A stretch of 64,000 nucleotides of DNA from BOG-908 sp965199235 (GTDB taxonomy: Bacteria; Pseudomonadota; Alphaproteobacteria; Acetobacterales; Acetobacteraceae). Positions 1 through 8,708 of the stretch are shown here, piece after piece (position 1 is the first letter of the stretch; each line of letters starts with the position of its first letter). The stretch lies in assembly GCA_965199235.1 (NCBI GenBank), contig CBDAQU010000002.1, forward strand, positions 682,001 through 746,000, written 5' to 3'. The notes beneath the pieces are model-generated. The model had not been told where the DNA came from. It saw nothing but the letters and a program-made list of their open reading frames with translations, and ran no database searches. The position numbers were made by a program, and so were the translations under genes.

Positions 1-18
1 CGGCGCGGTATCAGAACG

Positions 19-1680
19 TTAGCCGAACTGATTCATCGTATTGTGTGCGCCGCCAGCCTTCAGCGCCGCATCGCCAGCAAAATACTCCTTGTGGTCGTCG
101 CCCATGTCGGATCCCGCCATGTTCTGATGCCTGACACAGGCGATCCCTTGGCGCAGCTCCTGGCGCTGGACACCCAATACGTAGCCCAGCATGCCTTGCG
201 ACCCGAAATAGTCGCGCGACAGATTGTCTGCCGACAGCGCAGCGGTGTGATAGGTCGGCAACGTGATCAGATGGTGGAAGATGCCGGCGCGCTTGGCAGC
301 GTCTGCCTGGAAGGTGCGGATACGCTCGTCGGCTTCGGTGGCCAGAGGCGTTCCGTCGTAATCCACGCCCATGAGCTTTGCGCGATCGTATGCGCTCACG
401 TCACTGCCGTCCGACTTCCAGGAATCATAGACCTGCTGGCGAAAGTTCAACGTCCAGTTGAAGGAAGGCGAGTTGTTGTATGCCAGCTTGGCGTTGGGGA
501 CCACCGCGCGTATGCGATCCATCATGCCGGCTATCTGTGAGATGTGCGGCTTCTCCGTCTCGATCCACAACAGGTCGGCGCCGTTCTGCAGACTGGTGAT
601 GCTGTCCAGCACGCAACGGTCTTCGCCCGTGCCGGCTCGGAACTGGTAGAGGTTGCTGGGCAGGCGCTTCGGCCGCAGCAGTTTTCCATCCCGGTTGATG
701 ATGACGTCGCCGTTGTGGGCGGCGTCCGCCGTCACCTCATCGCAGTCGAGAAAGGCGTTGTATTGGTCGCCAAGATCGCCCGGCGTGTGGCTGACGGCGA
801 TCTGCTTGGTCAGGCCAGCGCCCAGCGAATCGGTGCGGGTGACGATGATGCCGTCATCGACGCCCAGCTCCAGGAACGCGTAGCGGCAGGCGCGCACCTT
901 GGCGATGAAATCCTCGTGCGGCACCGTCACCTTGCCGTCTTGGTGGCCGCACTGCTTCTCGTCGGAAACCTGGTTTTCGATCTGCAGGGCGCAGGCGCCG
1001 GCCTCGATCATTTTCTTGGCGAGCAGGTAGGTGGCTTCGGCGTTGCCGAAGCCTGCGTCGATGTCGGCGATGATCGGCACGACGTGCGTTTCGTAGTTCT
1101 CCACCCGCGCCAGCAGGTCGGCCTCGCGCGCGGCGTTGCCGGCGGCGCGCGCGGCGTCGATCTCGCGGAACAGGCCGCCGAGCTCGCGGGCGTCTGCCTG
1201 GCGCAGAAAGGTGTAGATCTCCTCGATCAGTTTGGGTACCGAGGTCTTCTCGTGCATCGATTGATCGGGCAGCGGACCGAACTCGGAGCGAAGGGCCGCG
1301 ACCATCCAGCCGGAGAGGTAGATGTAGCGGCGTTTGGTGGTCCCGAAATGCTTCTTGACGGCGATCATCTGCTGCTGGGCGATGAAGCCGTGCCAGGCGC
1401 CGAGCGACTGGGTGTAGAGCGAGGAGTCCGCGTCATAGGCGGCCATGTCCTCCCGCATGATCGCGGCGGTGTAGCGGGCGACGTCAAGCCCGGTCTTGAA
1501 ACGGTTCTGCAGGCGCATGCGGGCCACGGCTTCGGCGCTGATACCGGTCCACGTGCCGTGCTTTGCATCGATCAGCTTGTCGGCCCTGTCGGTATGCTCC
1601 TTATAGGCGGAGCGGCCGATGGCAGCGGACAACGTCCCGGACATTCCTTCTGGAGCCAGGGCCGGGTTGGGATGATACAT
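19..1680 (-). CDS. aceA: isocitrate lyase, long Pseudomonas-type form
   Basis: Cleaves isocitrate to glyoxylate and succinate in the cytosol, the entry step of the glyoxylate shunt used for growth on acetate or fatty acids. The 553-residue product carries the active-site loop KQCGHQDGKV at residues 242-251 (catalytic Cys244), the metal-site stretch DIDAGFGN at 206-213, and RTDSLGAGL downstream. KQCGH instead of KKCGH, and a length above 520, fit the long Pseudomonas-type branch rather than the 434-residue E. coli form. The ATG at 1678-1680 has GAGGA about 9 nt upstream. It is divergent from a ScfR/RamB-type regulator, a pairing known to control acetate and short-chain acyl metabolism in other bacteria. 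No malate synthase gene is in the window. Confidence 0.97.
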   Translation of the reverse strand: MYHPNPALAPEGMSGTLSAAIGRSAYKEHTDRADKLIDAKHGTWTGISAEAVARMRLQNRFKTGLDVARYTAAIMREDMAAYDADSSLYTQSLGAWHGFIAQQQMIAVKKHFGTTKRRYIYLSGWMVAALRSEFGPLPDQSMHEKTSVPKLIEEIYTFLRQADARELGGLFREIDAARAAGNAAREADLLARVENYETHVVPIIADIDAGFGNAEATYLLAKKMIEAGACALQIENQVSDEKQCGHQDGKVTVPHEDFIAKVRACRYAFLELGVDDGIIVTRTDSLGAGLTKQIAVSHTPGDLGDQYNAFLDCDEVTADAAHNGDVIINRDGKLLRPKRLPSNLYQFRAGTGEDRCVLDSITSLQNGADLLWIETEKPHISQIAGMMDRIRAVVPNAKLAYNNSPSFNWTLNFRQQVYDSWKSDGSDVSAYDRAKLMGVDYDGTPLATEADERIRTFQADAAKRAGIFHHLITLPTYHTAALSADNLSRDYFGSQGMLGYVLGVQRQELRQGIACVRHQNMAGSDMGDDHKEYFAGDAALKAGGAHNTMNQFG

Positions 1681-1739
1681 TGCTTGGGGTCCTCAGGTAG
1701 CGCTGTGACGCCGATATCGACCTCGCAGCGGCTGGAAGA

Positions 1740-1817
1740 TAGTTTGCAGGTGCAGCATCAGCCATTATCGCGTGTCGGTGCTGACAAGATGGGCTGTAAA
1801 GTTGTAAATGTTGTAAA
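1740..1817 (+). promoter_or_regulatory. divergent aceA/regulator control region with three TGTAAA direct repeats
   Basis: The 136-bp gap between the two divergent starts holds TGTAAA at 1795-1800, 1803-1808 and 1812-1817, spaced 8 and 9 bp apart. The last repeat overlaps the A of the regulator's ATG. A separate AGTTTGCAG lies at about 1741-1749, resembling the TTTGCA core of RamB-type sites. No Shine-Dalgarno sequence precedes the regulator ATG. Autoregulation plus control of aceA is inferred from the layout. Confidence 0.4.
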
Positions 1818-3223
1818 TGGCCAGGCCACTCATAGGGCGCACCGTCCGCCGCCTCCGCACCGAGCAGGGCCTGTCGCAGCAGGCGCTGGCGGGGCGGCTC
1901 GGCATCTCGCCCAGCTACCTCAACCTGATCGAGCACGACCAGCGCAACGTGACGGCCAGCCTGATCATCAAGCTGGCGGAGATGCTGCGGGTAGACCTGG
2001 CCGCGCTGTCCGGCGCACAGGAGCGCGAGCTGGAGACGGGGCTGCGCGAGGTGTTTTCAGACCCCATGCTGGGCGCGGACTCGATCCCCGACACCGAGAT
2101 CGAGGGGGTTGCGGCCAATCCGAACGCCGCCCGCGGCGTGCTCTCGCTCTATCGGGCATGGCGCGTGGCGCGCGAGGATGCCAGCGGGCTGGCTTTGCCC
2201 TCCGGCCGGCGTATCCTGCTGCCCAACGAGGAGGCGCGTGACGTCTTCCACGAGCGCGGCAACTACTTCGCGGAACTGGAGAGTGCGGCGGAGGGCCTCG
2301 CCAACACGCTGAACGCGACGCCCGCCGAGACCAACCACGCCATCGCCGAGCGGCTGCGGCGTGAGCATCAGGTCAGCGTGCGCGTCTCGCCCATGGAGGA
2401 TGCGCTGCGCCGCTACGAGCCGGAAACACGCACGCTCACCCTGTCCGAACAACTGCCGCGCGAGAGCCGCGGGTTCCACATGGCCTTCCAGATCATCCTG
2501 CTCGAAGCGCGCGACATGGTGGAGGCGCTGCTGGCCCGCATCGCGCCGAGCACGCCGGAGGCGGCCAGCCTGATCCGCATAGGGCTGCTGAACTACGCCG
2601 CCGCCGCCCTGCTGATGCCCTACACGGCGTTCCTGGAAAGCGCGCGGCTGCTGCGCCACGACGTGGACGCGCTGGCGGCACGGTTCTGCGTCAGCTTCGA
2701 GCAGGCGTGCCACCGGCTGAGCACGCTGCAAAAGGCCGGCGCCCGCGGGATACCGTTCTTCTTCCTCCGGCTGGACCCTGCGGGCAACGTCAGCAAGCGG
2801 TTTTCCGCCGGCGGCTTTCCGTTCGCGCGCTATGGCGGATCCTGCCCGCGCTGGGTGGTGCACGCGGCCTTCGCCACCCCAGGCACCCTGCGCGTGCAGG
2901 TGGCGCAGCTGACCGACGGGGCGACCTTCCTGTGCTTCGCGCGCTGCATCGAGGGCCCGGCCGCCGCCTGGGGCGAACCGCCGCCCACCCACGTGATCGC
3001 CATGGGCTGCGACATCGGCCACGCGGGCGACATCGTGTATGGGGACGGGCTGAACCTGGACCATGCCGTGGTCGGCATCGGGCTCTCGTGCCGCCTATGC
3101 GACCGGCAGCACTGCAGAAGCAGGGCGTTCCCGCCGTTGGAGCACCGGCTGGCGCTGGACCCGAATCTGGAGAGCGACAGCCCCTACCGGTTCGAGCCGG
3201 TGCAGAAGGCGGGGCCGCGGTGA
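1817..3223 (+). CDS. ScfR/RamB-type XRE transcriptional regulator of acyl/acetate metabolism
   Basis: DNA-binding regulator of 468 residues. An XRE/Cro-type helix-turn-helix occupies about residues 5-62, including LSQQALAGRLGISPSYLN. A long IrrE/ImmA-like middle region has GFHMAFQ where peptidase members carry HExxH, so it is a sensor rather than a protease. The C-terminal region ends in a Cys cluster C425-x2-C428-x4-C433 followed by RAFPP. This order is typical of RamB, PrpC-linked and ScfR regulators, which respond to acyl-CoA levels. Divergence from aceA suggests that gene is a target. The ATG lacks a Shine-Dalgarno sequence, so a leaderless or weakly translated message is possible. Confidence 0.88.
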   Translation: MARPLIGRTVRRLRTEQGLSQQALAGRLGISPSYLNLIEHDQRNVTASLIIKLAEMLRVDLAALSGAQERELETGLREVFSDPMLGADSIPDTEIEGVAANPNAARGVLSLYRAWRVAREDASGLALPSGRRILLPNEEARDVFHERGNYFAELESAAEGLANTLNATPAETNHAIAERLRREHQVSVRVSPMEDALRRYEPETRTLTLSEQLPRESRGFHMAFQIILLEARDMVEALLARIAPSTPEAASLIRIGLLNYAAAALLMPYTAFLESARLLRHDVDALAARFCVSFEQACHRLSTLQKAGARGIPFFFLRLDPAGNVSKRFSAGGFPFARYGGSCPRWVVHAAFATPGTLRVQVAQLTDGATFLCFARCIEGPAAAWGEPPPTHVIAMGCDIGHAGDIVYGDGLNLDHAVVGIGLSCRLCDRQHCRSRAFPPLEHRLALDPNLESDSPYRFEPVQKAGPR

Positions 3224-3284
3224 ACTGATTGGCGTTGGCCGGTATCGTGCAGCCGGCGCCTTGTGCGACGTTTGAGCAATGATT

Positions 3285-4967
3285 TCAGCGTGATAATGAT
3301 TTGGTTCGAAAAGCCTGGACGTATTTCGTCGCGTTTTCGGAGCGGCTGATCTTTCCGCTCGTGCTCTTTACCAGCCAGCGCTCCTCGACCACGCGGACGT
3401 CGCGCGGAACCACCAGGAACAGCTGCGCGACCGTGCGGCTGATGTCGGCACGGACGGACTGTGCATCCCGCCCCGCCGCAGGGTCGTGTTCGGAGATGAT
3501 GACCAGCTCCTCGCTTCCGGTTTGCGCGCTCTCCAGGCCGAGTGCGACGACGCGGCCCGGCTTGACGCCGGCGATCGCGTTCACCGCAGTCTCCACGTCG
3601 CCGGCAAACAGGTTCTTGCCGTTGACGATCAGGATCTCCTTCAGGCGGCCGAAGACGAACACGTGGCCATCGATGATGGCGCCGAGATCGCCCGTCCGAA
3701 AATAGCCGCCTGCGGTTATGGTGTCCGACGGCGGAAGGGCGGCATAGCCCTCGAACACGAACGGTCCTCTTACGGCGAGCTCGCCGTAGATGCCCTCGCC
3801 CACCGGCTGGTCGTCGACCAGGACCGCCAGGTCGAGGCCGGGAAGGGTCTGGCCGGACGAGAGCACGTGCTTGTCGGCGTCCAGCGTCAGGTCCTCGACG
3901 AGGCGCGAGCCCGCCTGCGTCACGTCGGCGCCAGGCAGCATGCTTGCGGAAACGGCCAGCGCCTTTCGCTCGCCCGGGCGGGAATGGGTTGCGGCAAAAA
4001 CCGTTTCAGCCATCGCGTAGCAGCCGACAACGGAGTTCGCCGCCACTCCCCAATCGGCGAACGCCGTTTCGAAGCCGAGCGCATCGGCCAACCGGCAGGG
4101 TTCGGAGCAGTTCACCCACGCCCGCATCGACGCCAGGTCGCGACGCTCCAGGTTCTCTGACAGCCTCACCAGGTGACGAAAGCCGAAATTCGGCATCCAG
4201 GCGAGCTGGCAGCAATCCTGTTCTATGACGTCGAACAGCAGCCCGGGGCGCCCGATCCATTCGAACGGATCGAGGATGGAGACGCAATCGCCCCCGATCG
4301 CGGGGAGCAGGAGAGAGGTCAGCAGGCCCATGTCGTGATACAGCGGCAACCACGAGGCGATCCTTGCCTGGCCGCCGCCGATCGCCCTGATCTCGGGCCA
4401 GTAGGCGGCATATTGCGCGGCCAGCTTACGACCGGTGATCGCGACTGCCTTCTTGATCCCTGTGGTGCCCGAGCTGTGCTGGACGAAAATCGGGCCTGGT
4501 TCGGCCAGGCGTTCGACGAAGCGAGCCCTGGCCGATGACGCCTCGTGCTCCAGCGGTTCTATTCCAGTTCCCAAAAGCACCTCGCGCTGACCCAGCGCAG
4601 GGTCTATTTCGGCCAGCATGTCGTGCGTGGTCTTGTCAAAGACGTAGATCGTGCCGGGATCGATCTTGCGCAGGCTTTCCCGTTGCTGGGTCAGATAGGC
4701 CTGCTGATCCTGGATGCTGTTGCTGGGCGGAAAGATGGCAGCAAGACGGCCGGACGCGATCAAGGCGATGAACAGGCTCATCTGATCGGGGCTCGTCGCG
4801 CCGAAGACGATGCAGACGCGCCCCTGGTCGGCATGCTGCCCGACCTGCCGCATCCGTGCCGCGACCAGCCCCCAGAAGCCCGCCGCGGAGAAATCCTGCC
4901 GCACGCCGCCTTTCCAGTACCGCAGCACCGGCTGGTCTGACTGGAAGTCGAGCGGATAGTCCATCAT
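3285..4967 (-). CDS. fatty-acyl-AMP ligase / acyl-ACP synthetase-like adenylating enzyme
   Basis: ANL-superfamily adenylating enzyme of 560 residues, expected to activate a carboxylic acid with ATP and pass it to a thiol carrier. The phosphate-binding motif HSSGTTGIKKA starts at residue 164. The TGD motif is in YFRTGDLGAI, the hinge region in VFGRLKEILIVNGKN, and the C-terminal catalytic lysine is Lys539 in TSGKISRS. The overall pattern resembles FAAL-type ligases that load a stand-alone acyl carrier protein. An ACP gene is divergent 162 bp away, which supports that partner. The acyl substrate cannot be read from sequence. Start could be either of two adjacent ATGs (4967 or 4964). Confidence 0.82.
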   Translation of the reverse strand: MMDYPLDFQSDQPVLRYWKGGVRQDFSAAGFWGLVAARMRQVGQHADQGRVCIVFGATSPDQMSLFIALIASGRLAAIFPPSNSIQDQQAYLTQQRESLRKIDPGTIYVFDKTTHDMLAEIDPALGQREVLLGTGIEPLEHEASSARARFVERLAEPGPIFVQHSSGTTGIKKAVAITGRKLAAQYAAYWPEIRAIGGGQARIASWLPLYHDMGLLTSLLLPAIGGDCVSILDPFEWIGRPGLLFDVIEQDCCQLAWMPNFGFRHLVRLSENLERRDLASMRAWVNCSEPCRLADALGFETAFADWGVAANSVVGCYAMAETVFAATHSRPGERKALAVSASMLPGADVTQAGSRLVEDLTLDADKHVLSSGQTLPGLDLAVLVDDQPVGEGIYGELAVRGPFVFEGYAALPPSDTITAGGYFRTGDLGAIIDGHVFVFGRLKEILIVNGKNLFAGDVETAVNAIAGVKPGRVVALGLESAQTGSEELVIISEHDPAAGRDAQSVRADISRTVAQLFLVVPRDVRVVEERWLVKSTSGKISRSENATKYVQAFRTKSLSR

Positions 4968-5129
4968 CCCGGCGTCCTGTGGCGATCTATCGCAAAGGCT
5001 GATAATCAGTCACGGATGGTCCGGCAAGCGGATCGATCCGGCGCGCCTGTCCGCCCAGCGCCCGCTGCTTGCCTTGCTGGCGCGATCTGAGCACTCTCGG
5101 GGTGCGACGAGCGGAGGAGCATCTGCGTC

Positions 5130-5378
5130 ATGGCCGACGACATCATGGCGGGACTGACGGACATCGTGCGGGACGTGTTCATGGACGACACGATAACGCT
5201 CACCCCGGGGATGTGGGCCGACGACATCGTCGGCTGGAGCAGCATCATGCTGGTCGAAATCGTGCTGTCCGTGCAGGACCGTTTCGGTGTCCGCATCCCG
5301 GCCGACGAGGCCGACAAACTGACGTCGATGGGCGACCTGGCCGCCCTGATCGCCAAGCACAAGGCCCAAGGTCGTTGA
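5130..5378 (+). CDS. orphan acyl carrier protein
   Basis: Acidic 82-residue carrier protein with the four-helix ACP pattern. The phosphopantetheine serine is Ser38 in VGWSSIMLVE. The usual D-S-L attachment motif is replaced by S-S-I, which is unusual but keeps the serine. It is not the fatty-acid housekeeping ACP: there are no fab genes nearby. The gene faces away from the acyl-AMP ligase at 3285-4967, its likely loading enzyme. GGAGGAG lies about 10 nt before the ATG. Product pathway unknown. Confidence 0.85.
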   Translation: MADDIMAGLTDIVRDVFMDDTITLTPGMWADDIVGWSSIMLVEIVLSVQDRFGVRIPADEADKLTSMGDLAALIAKHKAQGR

Positions 5379-5493
5379 AGACGCGTTGGAGCTTGATCCC
5401 CTCCCCCAATCTAGTCGGAAGACGTGAAAGCCTCGCGTCTGACGAGGTCACGGTGCGGAGTCCCTGGCCTTTGTCCGTGCGAAACGTACGTCA

Positions 5494-7131
5494 TCAGAAT
5501 GCGTGTATTCCGTCAGACAGGTTCGTCTGAATAGCAGCGGCTTCTGAAAACTTCGAATTTGCGTCCTCCTTGAGAACCGCAGAACAGACGCCTTTCCATC
5601 CTACGTCGTCGAAACCGTCATCGGGAATGCCGTTCCTGTCCATCATGCGGCCGAGAAAGCCGACATACAGCCCGTCGCCGAGCACCTCGATCGTGCCGCG
5701 CTGTCTGTCGTCGTCGGCCAGCACAGCGCAAAGCAGCTTGACGGGGCCGTGCCGCCGAACAGCCGCCCAGATGCGGTGGATCAACGTCTCCGACGTCTGA
5801 CGCGTGTTGACGAACTTGTAGACGAAGATCTTATCCGGGCTGCGCAACTGGTCGAGCAGGCCGTCTCTGAGGTAGCCGAGCCGACGCACCGTCTGGTCCC
5901 GGACCTTCTCCATGGGAGCGTCCCTGGTATAGATCAGCGTGTGGGAAGCCGAGTTGTAGGCTTTGTCCTGCACGATGTATTCTTCGAGGCCGCCTTTGTC
6001 CCGGCTGATCGTGAGCTCGGTGTTTTCCGGCGTTCCGAGCCCTGCGAAGTTGCTGTCCAAGCCTCTGACCAGGTCGTCCACCTGTATGTTGCTCCAGCGG
6101 AAAAGACCAAGCGCCTTGGACCCGTAACGACGCTGGACCATGCCGAACTCGCAGCCGCCCATCGTGCCGCCCAGGCTCGAGAAGCTGCCGAAGAACTTGG
6201 CCAGGTCGGTGGTGTCGATGGAGCGGTCCACCGCGAGCTGCAGGCGGCAGGCACTCAGGCCCGTGCTGATCAGCTTGTTCCTGGGCACGATCCGGTCGGC
6301 GGCTTCCCATCGCCTCAAGCCTTCGTCCCAGTCGCCCTGGCGTTGGGCGATCACCGCCCACTCGCGCAGCACGAGCGGGCTCCTGGGATGATCGGCAAGG
6401 GCGCGGCTGCTCACGGACTCGACGTCCGCCCCCGGCAGGCGTGCGGTCAGGGACATCAGCGCCGCATCAATGGCAGGATCTGACCCCACCCGCGTGCGAA
6501 GGGCCTGCACGATGTCGTGGGCTTCGGCCGTCTCGCCCGAGCTGTCGACGATCTCCGCAATCAGCAGGACGAGGGGTACGTCGTCCGGATGATCGGCAAG
6601 CCAGGCTCGGCCGCGTTCCCGTGCTTTGGACAAACGTTTCAGGCTTCGCAACAGGCGCAGGCAGGCCACCCTGACCTCCGGACGACCTGGTCGCAGGAAC
6701 TCTATCGCTCCGACCTGCATCAGGGCGGTCGACAAGGCAGGATTACTCGGGCGCCGCCTCTGCGTTGGAGCGAGCGCCGCGTCGAGCAGCGTGTCGCCCG
6801 TCTCACGTCGTTGCCTGAGCTCCCTTACCAGCCTGGCCGAGAGTTGCCGCTCCGCCACTTCGAGTTCCTTGGGGGATAGCTGACCCAGCAGACTCACCAG
6901 CGCCGGCTGGTCGGGATGTTGCCTCGCACCTTCAAGGATAAGCTGGTTGGCCAGCTGTCTTTTGCCGGCCGCCTTTGCCGTTTCGATGGCGTTCCTGAAG
7001 CCGGTGGACCGCGCTGGGTGCTGTGCCCGGAACTCCGCCCAATGCTGCAGCGCCTCGTCGATCCTGCCCGCCCGTTCTGCCGCGTAGGCTGCGTCCATGA
7101 TCTTGTCAGGATCAGAAGTGGTCAGCTCCAA
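5494..7131 (-). CDS. TPR-repeat protein with papain-like (DUF1796-type) C-terminal domain
   Basis: A 545-residue protein of two parts. Residues 1-300 are helical repeats of TPR type (for example DPDKIMDAAYAAERAGRIDE). From about 315 there is a domain opening with SLGGTMGGCEFGMVQRRYG (Cys327), followed by LGLFRWSNIQ, SHTLIYTRD (His397) and DKIFVYKF. The SLG-x-x-CEFG pattern, then a His, resembles the predicted papain-like cysteine peptidase/transferase family DUF1796, often seen near surface-polysaccharide genes. The family assignment is from memory of the motif. The start is TTG with GGAG about 7 nt upstream; ATG at 7098 is an alternative. No signal peptide. It converges on the ACP gene. Confidence 0.6.
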   Translation of the reverse strand: MELTTSDPDKIMDAAYAAERAGRIDEALQHWAEFRAQHPARSTGFRNAIETAKAAGKRQLANQLILEGARQHPDQPALVSLLGQLSPKELEVAERQLSARLVRELRQRRETGDTLLDAALAPTQRRRPSNPALSTALMQVGAIEFLRPGRPEVRVACLRLLRSLKRLSKARERGRAWLADHPDDVPLVLLIAEIVDSSGETAEAHDIVQALRTRVGSDPAIDAALMSLTARLPGADVESVSSRALADHPRSPLVLREWAVIAQRQGDWDEGLRRWEAADRIVPRNKLISTGLSACRLQLAVDRSIDTTDLAKFFGSFSSLGGTMGGCEFGMVQRRYGSKALGLFRWSNIQVDDLVRGLDSNFAGLGTPENTELTISRDKGGLEEYIVQDKAYNSASHTLIYTRDAPMEKVRDQTVRRLGYLRDGLLDQLRSPDKIFVYKFVNTRQTSETLIHRIWAAVRRHGPVKLLCAVLADDDRQRGTIEVLGDGLYVGFLGRMMDRNGIPDDGFDDVGWKGVCSAVLKEDANSKFSEAAAIQTNLSDGIHAF

Positions 7132-7294
7132 GTCAGGCTCCGTCGATCACTGCCGCCAGGCTATTCTTAATTGCTTTTCGACTGTTGAGAAGCCGTTTCA
7201 AGATGCATGGGAGCCGGCATCCGGCAGTGTCGCGGCTGACCCGGAGCCGAGCACCACGTGCCCGGGCGGCAGGAGGCGGACACGCCCGGCTTGG

Positions 7295-8656
7295 CTAGAC
7301 GGCAGCCTCCCCGAAAATCCGGGACGCATCGCCCTGCCAGGCACCGTGGTACCGTTCCAGCCAGTGCTGCGCCTGGTTCGGCGCGCCGGCCACGATCGCG
7401 TCGAGCGGGTCCAGCATCGATTGCTCGTCCAGGCCGCGTGCGGTCAGGCCGTCGCGGGCGATGGCGAGCGCGTCGCGGGCCAGGTCACGCACGGTGCCGC
7501 GGGCGAACGGCGCGTCCAGGCCGCGCCTGGGCACTTCGGCGCGGATGGCGGCCAGCACGCGCCAATCATGCCGCCCGACCAACGAGGCAGCGGCCGACAG
7601 CGCAGCGCCATCGTACAGTAGCCCGACCCAGAAGGCCGATTGCGCCAGCATCATCGCCGGGCTGCCGGCATCGGCACCGCGCATCTCCAGGAAACGTTTC
7701 AGGCGCACTTCGGTGAAGACGGTGGTGAAATGGTCGGCAAAATCGCCCACCGTCGCGGTGATGCCGGACAGCGCCGGCACGCGGCCCGCCATGAAGGCGC
7801 GGAACGATTCGCCTGCGACGTCGATCAGCCTGCCGTCGCGGGCGACGAAATACATCGGCACGTCAAGCAGCCAGCCGGCGTAGCGCTCGAACCCGAAACA
7901 ATCCTCGAAGAACACCGGCGGAATGCCGGTGCGGTCGGGATCGGTGTCGGTCCAGACATTGGCGCGCGCGCTGAGGAGGCCGTTCGGGCGGCCCTCGGTG
8001 AACGGAGAGTTGGCGAACAGGGCGGTGGCGACCGGCTGCAGCAGCAGGCCCACGCGCAGCTTGCGCACCATGTCGGCCTCGGACGAGAAATCGAGGTTCA
8101 CCTGCACCGTGCAGGTGCGCAGCATCATGTCGAGCCCCAGGCTGCCGACCAGCGGCATGTAGCGGCGCATGATGGCGTAGCGGCTCTTCGGCATGAACGG
8201 CATGTCCGTGCGGCGGGCCAGCGGGTGGAAGCCGAGCGGCGCGAAGCCGAGCCCGAGCGGGCCGCCGACAGCGCGCACCTCGGCGAAATGGCGCTCCAGC
8301 TCGGCGCGCGTCTCGTGCAGTCCGGCCAGCGGCGCGCCGGACAGCTCGAATTGGCCGCCCGGTTCGAGGGAGACGCTCTCGCCGTCGCGGCTCAGGCCGA
8401 TGAGCTGGCCCTGGTCGTGGATGCCCTCCCAGCCAAGGGCCGCGATGCCATCCAGCATGGCGTGGATGCCGTGCGGTTCGTAGGCGGGTGCGGACCAAGG
8501 CTCGCCAAAGGGGCTGCCGGGACGCCGAAAACCGAATTTTTCGTGCTCGGTGCCGATGCGGAAGGAGCCCTGCTGCTTGCACCCCGCTTCGAAATAGGCC
8601 GCCAACTCACGCACGTGCGTGATCGGCGTCGCGTCTTCCTCACCGGGGTTGGACAT
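7295..8656 (-). CDS. gshA: glutamate-cysteine ligase, plant/alphaproteobacterial type
   Basis: Catalyses ATP-dependent joining of glutamate and cysteine, the first step of glutathione synthesis. The 453-residue product begins MSNPGEEDAT at the ATG 8654-8656; an upstream extension of the frame has no family similarity. The glutamate/ATP-site stretch FRIGTEHEKFGF near residue 37 and LEPGGQFELSGAPL are hallmarks of the plant-type family. A later CTVQVNLDFSSEADMVRK segment also fits. Length is normal for alphaproteobacteria (about 450). It lies 52 bp downstream of rsmE on the same strand, a common pairing in this group, so the two are probably cotranscribed. gshB is not in the window. A 7-bp inverted repeat (CCGGGCG/CGCCCGG, 7262-7289) just downstream has no T-tract. 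Confidence 0.95.
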   Translation of the reverse strand: MSNPGEEDATPITHVRELAAYFEAGCKQQGSFRIGTEHEKFGFRRPGSPFGEPWSAPAYEPHGIHAMLDGIAALGWEGIHDQGQLIGLSRDGESVSLEPGGQFELSGAPLAGLHETRAELERHFAEVRAVGGPLGLGFAPLGFHPLARRTDMPFMPKSRYAIMRRYMPLVGSLGLDMMLRTCTVQVNLDFSSEADMVRKLRVGLLLQPVATALFANSPFTEGRPNGLLSARANVWTDTDPDRTGIPPVFFEDCFGFERYAGWLLDVPMYFVARDGRLIDVAGESFRAFMAGRVPALSGITATVGDFADHFTTVFTEVRLKRFLEMRGADAGSPAMMLAQSAFWVGLLYDGAALSAAASLVGRHDWRVLAAIRAEVPRRGLDAPFARGTVRDLARDALAIARDGLTARGLDEQSMLDPLDAIVAGAPNQAQHWLERYHGAWQGDASRIFGEAAV

Positions 8657-8708
8657 GGTTTGGTCTCGTTCTCCGGGCGGTGTGGGAGGTGCCAGACTCC
8701 GGTCGCGC

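Noticed and set aside
544..2241. A 565-residue open frame antisense to isocitrate lyase
   Set aside because: GC-driven shadow on the opposite strand; Val/Ala/Gly/Arg-rich with no family pattern, and it crosses the divergent promoter and the regulator gene.
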